Made by a program: the position numbers and the translations under genes. Below are positions 63,219 to 64,000 of a stretch of 64,000 nt of DNA, in pieces (position 1 is the stretch's first letter; every line of letters begins with the position of its first letter). Below the pieces are notes generated by a model, which searched no databases, had not been told where the DNA came from, and worked only from the letters and a program-made list of their open reading frames with translations. Source of the stretch: Chinchilla lanigera (Eukaryota > Chordata > Mammalia > Rodentia > Chinchillidae); contig NW_004955404.1 of assembly GCF_000276665.1 (NCBI RefSeq), positions 33,837,649 through 33,901,648 on the forward strand. Direction: 5' to 3'.

Positions 63219-63522
63219 ACAAACTTTAATGTCCCAGCATGAACTATAAATGCTGATCTTGAATTTTTCTTTTTGTGAAATAAAATTGTATGAAGCTTTT
63301 TATTTATAATTTTTTTCTTTTCTAAGCAAATTGTTGTTTTAAAAACTTAGCTATAAACATCCTGTTTATTTCTTCTCTGATAAATAGGTCTGCAGAGTCA
63401 AGTAAAACAGATACATACTGACTTTTCAGTTTACTGGCTTTCATACTGACTTTCAGTTTCAGTATCTGGAAAGTTTTTACATGTTGTTTCTGTTGATTTC
63501 TTTTTATTTTTTCCCCTTATAG

Positions 63523-63716
63523 AGAGACCTACGTAGAGCAAGAACAGGGAGAAAATGCTAATGACAGAAATGATAGAGCCATTCGAGTAGCAGCAAAATG
63601 GTACAATGAACATCTGAAGAAAATGTCAGCAGAAAATCAGCTGCAAGTTGTATTCATAACAAATGACCGCAAAAACAAAGAGAAAGCTGTAGAAGAAGGA
63701 ATACCAGCATTCACGT
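63523..63716 (+). CDS. DIS3: DIS3 exon 3 (residues 129-194; PIN domain)
   Basis: A 194-bp exon: acceptor CCTTATAG|A, donor ACGT|GTAAGC. It encodes (R)ETYVEQEQGENANDRNDR through EEGIPAFT plus one base. PIN residues D146 (NDRNDRAI) and D177 (FITNDR) are present, so the endonuclease site is intact. Reading through the 105-bp intron after it would stop at 63808. Confidence 0.97.
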
Positions 63717-63821
63717 GTAAGCCTAGGTGTAGAAATATTTACTGCTGTTTGGAACTTCATCTAAAAATTATGGGCAGGTTGACACTTGAATTTATTAAGA
63801 AAATGTGAACTTATTTTTCAG

Positions 63822-63895
63822 GTGAAGAATATATAAAGAGCTTAACTGCTAATCCTGAACTCATTGATCGTCTTGCTTGTTTGTCTGAAGAAGGG
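63822..63895 (+). CDS. DIS3: DIS3 exon 4 (residues 194-218; end of PIN)
   Basis: A 74-bp exon: acceptor TTTTCAG|GT, donor GGG|GTATGT. It completes the split Cys codon and encodes EEYIKSLTANPELIDRLACL and SEEG. It leaves the PIN domain towards the first cold-shock domain, which is outside the window. Exit phase is 0. Confidence 0.97.
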
Positions 63896-64000
63896 GTATG
63901 TGTTAGTTTGTTCTGTTTTGAAAAGTGAAAATACTGAAATAGTCACCTTGACATATGAGGCTTGCAGCTGCCAGATTTAATAGTTGGAATATCAATAGGC

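Larger units (their letters stand above)
60186..64000 (+). other. DIS3: DIS3 gene, 5' portion (exons 1-4; continues beyond the right edge)
   Basis: DIS3 (RRP44) is the catalytic subunit of the nuclear RNA exosome. It combines a PIN endonuclease with an RNB 3'-5' exonuclease that processes and degrades rRNA precursors, mRNA and unstable transcripts. The window holds 654 coding bases (218 codons) of a protein of about 958 residues: the CR3 cysteine motif and the PIN domain. The cold-shock, RNB and S1 domains would follow to the right. Introns 1-3 measure 549, 2,402 and 105 bp. All four PIN acidic residues are present at the numbering used for human DIS3: D69, E97, D146 and D177. Confidence 0.96.

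Overview
This is a 64-kb piece of a mammalian nuclear genome, almost certainly from a rodent. It is AT-rich and intron-dominated, with one CpG island, vertebrate splice signals and dense interspersed repeats. The SINEs are B1 elements (7SL-derived, with the rodent internal duplication), tRNA-Ala-derived ID elements, and B1-ID composites. No typical murid B2 or B4 elements are visible. This mix suggests a non-murid rodent, perhaps the beaver/kangaroo-rat group. That is a judgement from memory, not a database result.

Two protein-coding genes are present, arranged head to head. PIBF1 (also CEP90, a centriolar-satellite and ciliogenesis coiled-coil protein) lies on the minus strand. Nine coding exons (numbered 2-10 here) fall between 58.7 kb and 3.6 kb. 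They total 1,322 coding bases, or 440 codons plus two bases, a little over half of a protein of about 757 residues; the rest lies beyond position 1. DIS3 (the exosome ribonuclease RRP44) lies on the plus strand from 60,186. Its first four exons (654 coding bases, 218 codons) encode the CR3 cysteine motif and the complete PIN endonuclease domain, and the gene runs off the right edge. All 13 coding exons join in phase and rebuild proteins like the human orthologues.

The genes share a CpG-island promoter at about 59.56-60.56 kb. It holds a composite ETS/CRE site, GC boxes and a CCAAT box.

Everything else is intronic. Layout: 0-3.5 kb, a GC-rich minisatellite, LTR-like sequence and an old L1; 3.6-18.8 kb, a long intron with MIR, L2, MER1, MER2, MaLR LTRs and SINEs; 18.8-23.6 kb, four clustered exons; 23.6-46.0 kb, a 22.4-kb intron with a fold-back mariner relic, a 200-N gap, L1 and L2 relics, and MLT1 and MLT2 LTRs; 46-50.2 kb, three exons; 50.2-58.4 kb, an intron with a MaLR LTR, a short hAT element with target duplications, and an L1 inserted 26 bp from a PIBF1 splice donor; 60.4-64 kb, DIS3 introns with B1 SINEs.

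The most notable points are a GC-AG intron in PIBF1, an overlapping tandem splice donor at PIBF1 exon 5, the antisense L1 next to the exon 2 donor, a 32-bp duplication at the exon 3 acceptor, and several transposon insertions whose target-site duplications can be read directly. I saw no new gene system, CRISPR array, rRNA gene or functional tRNA gene.
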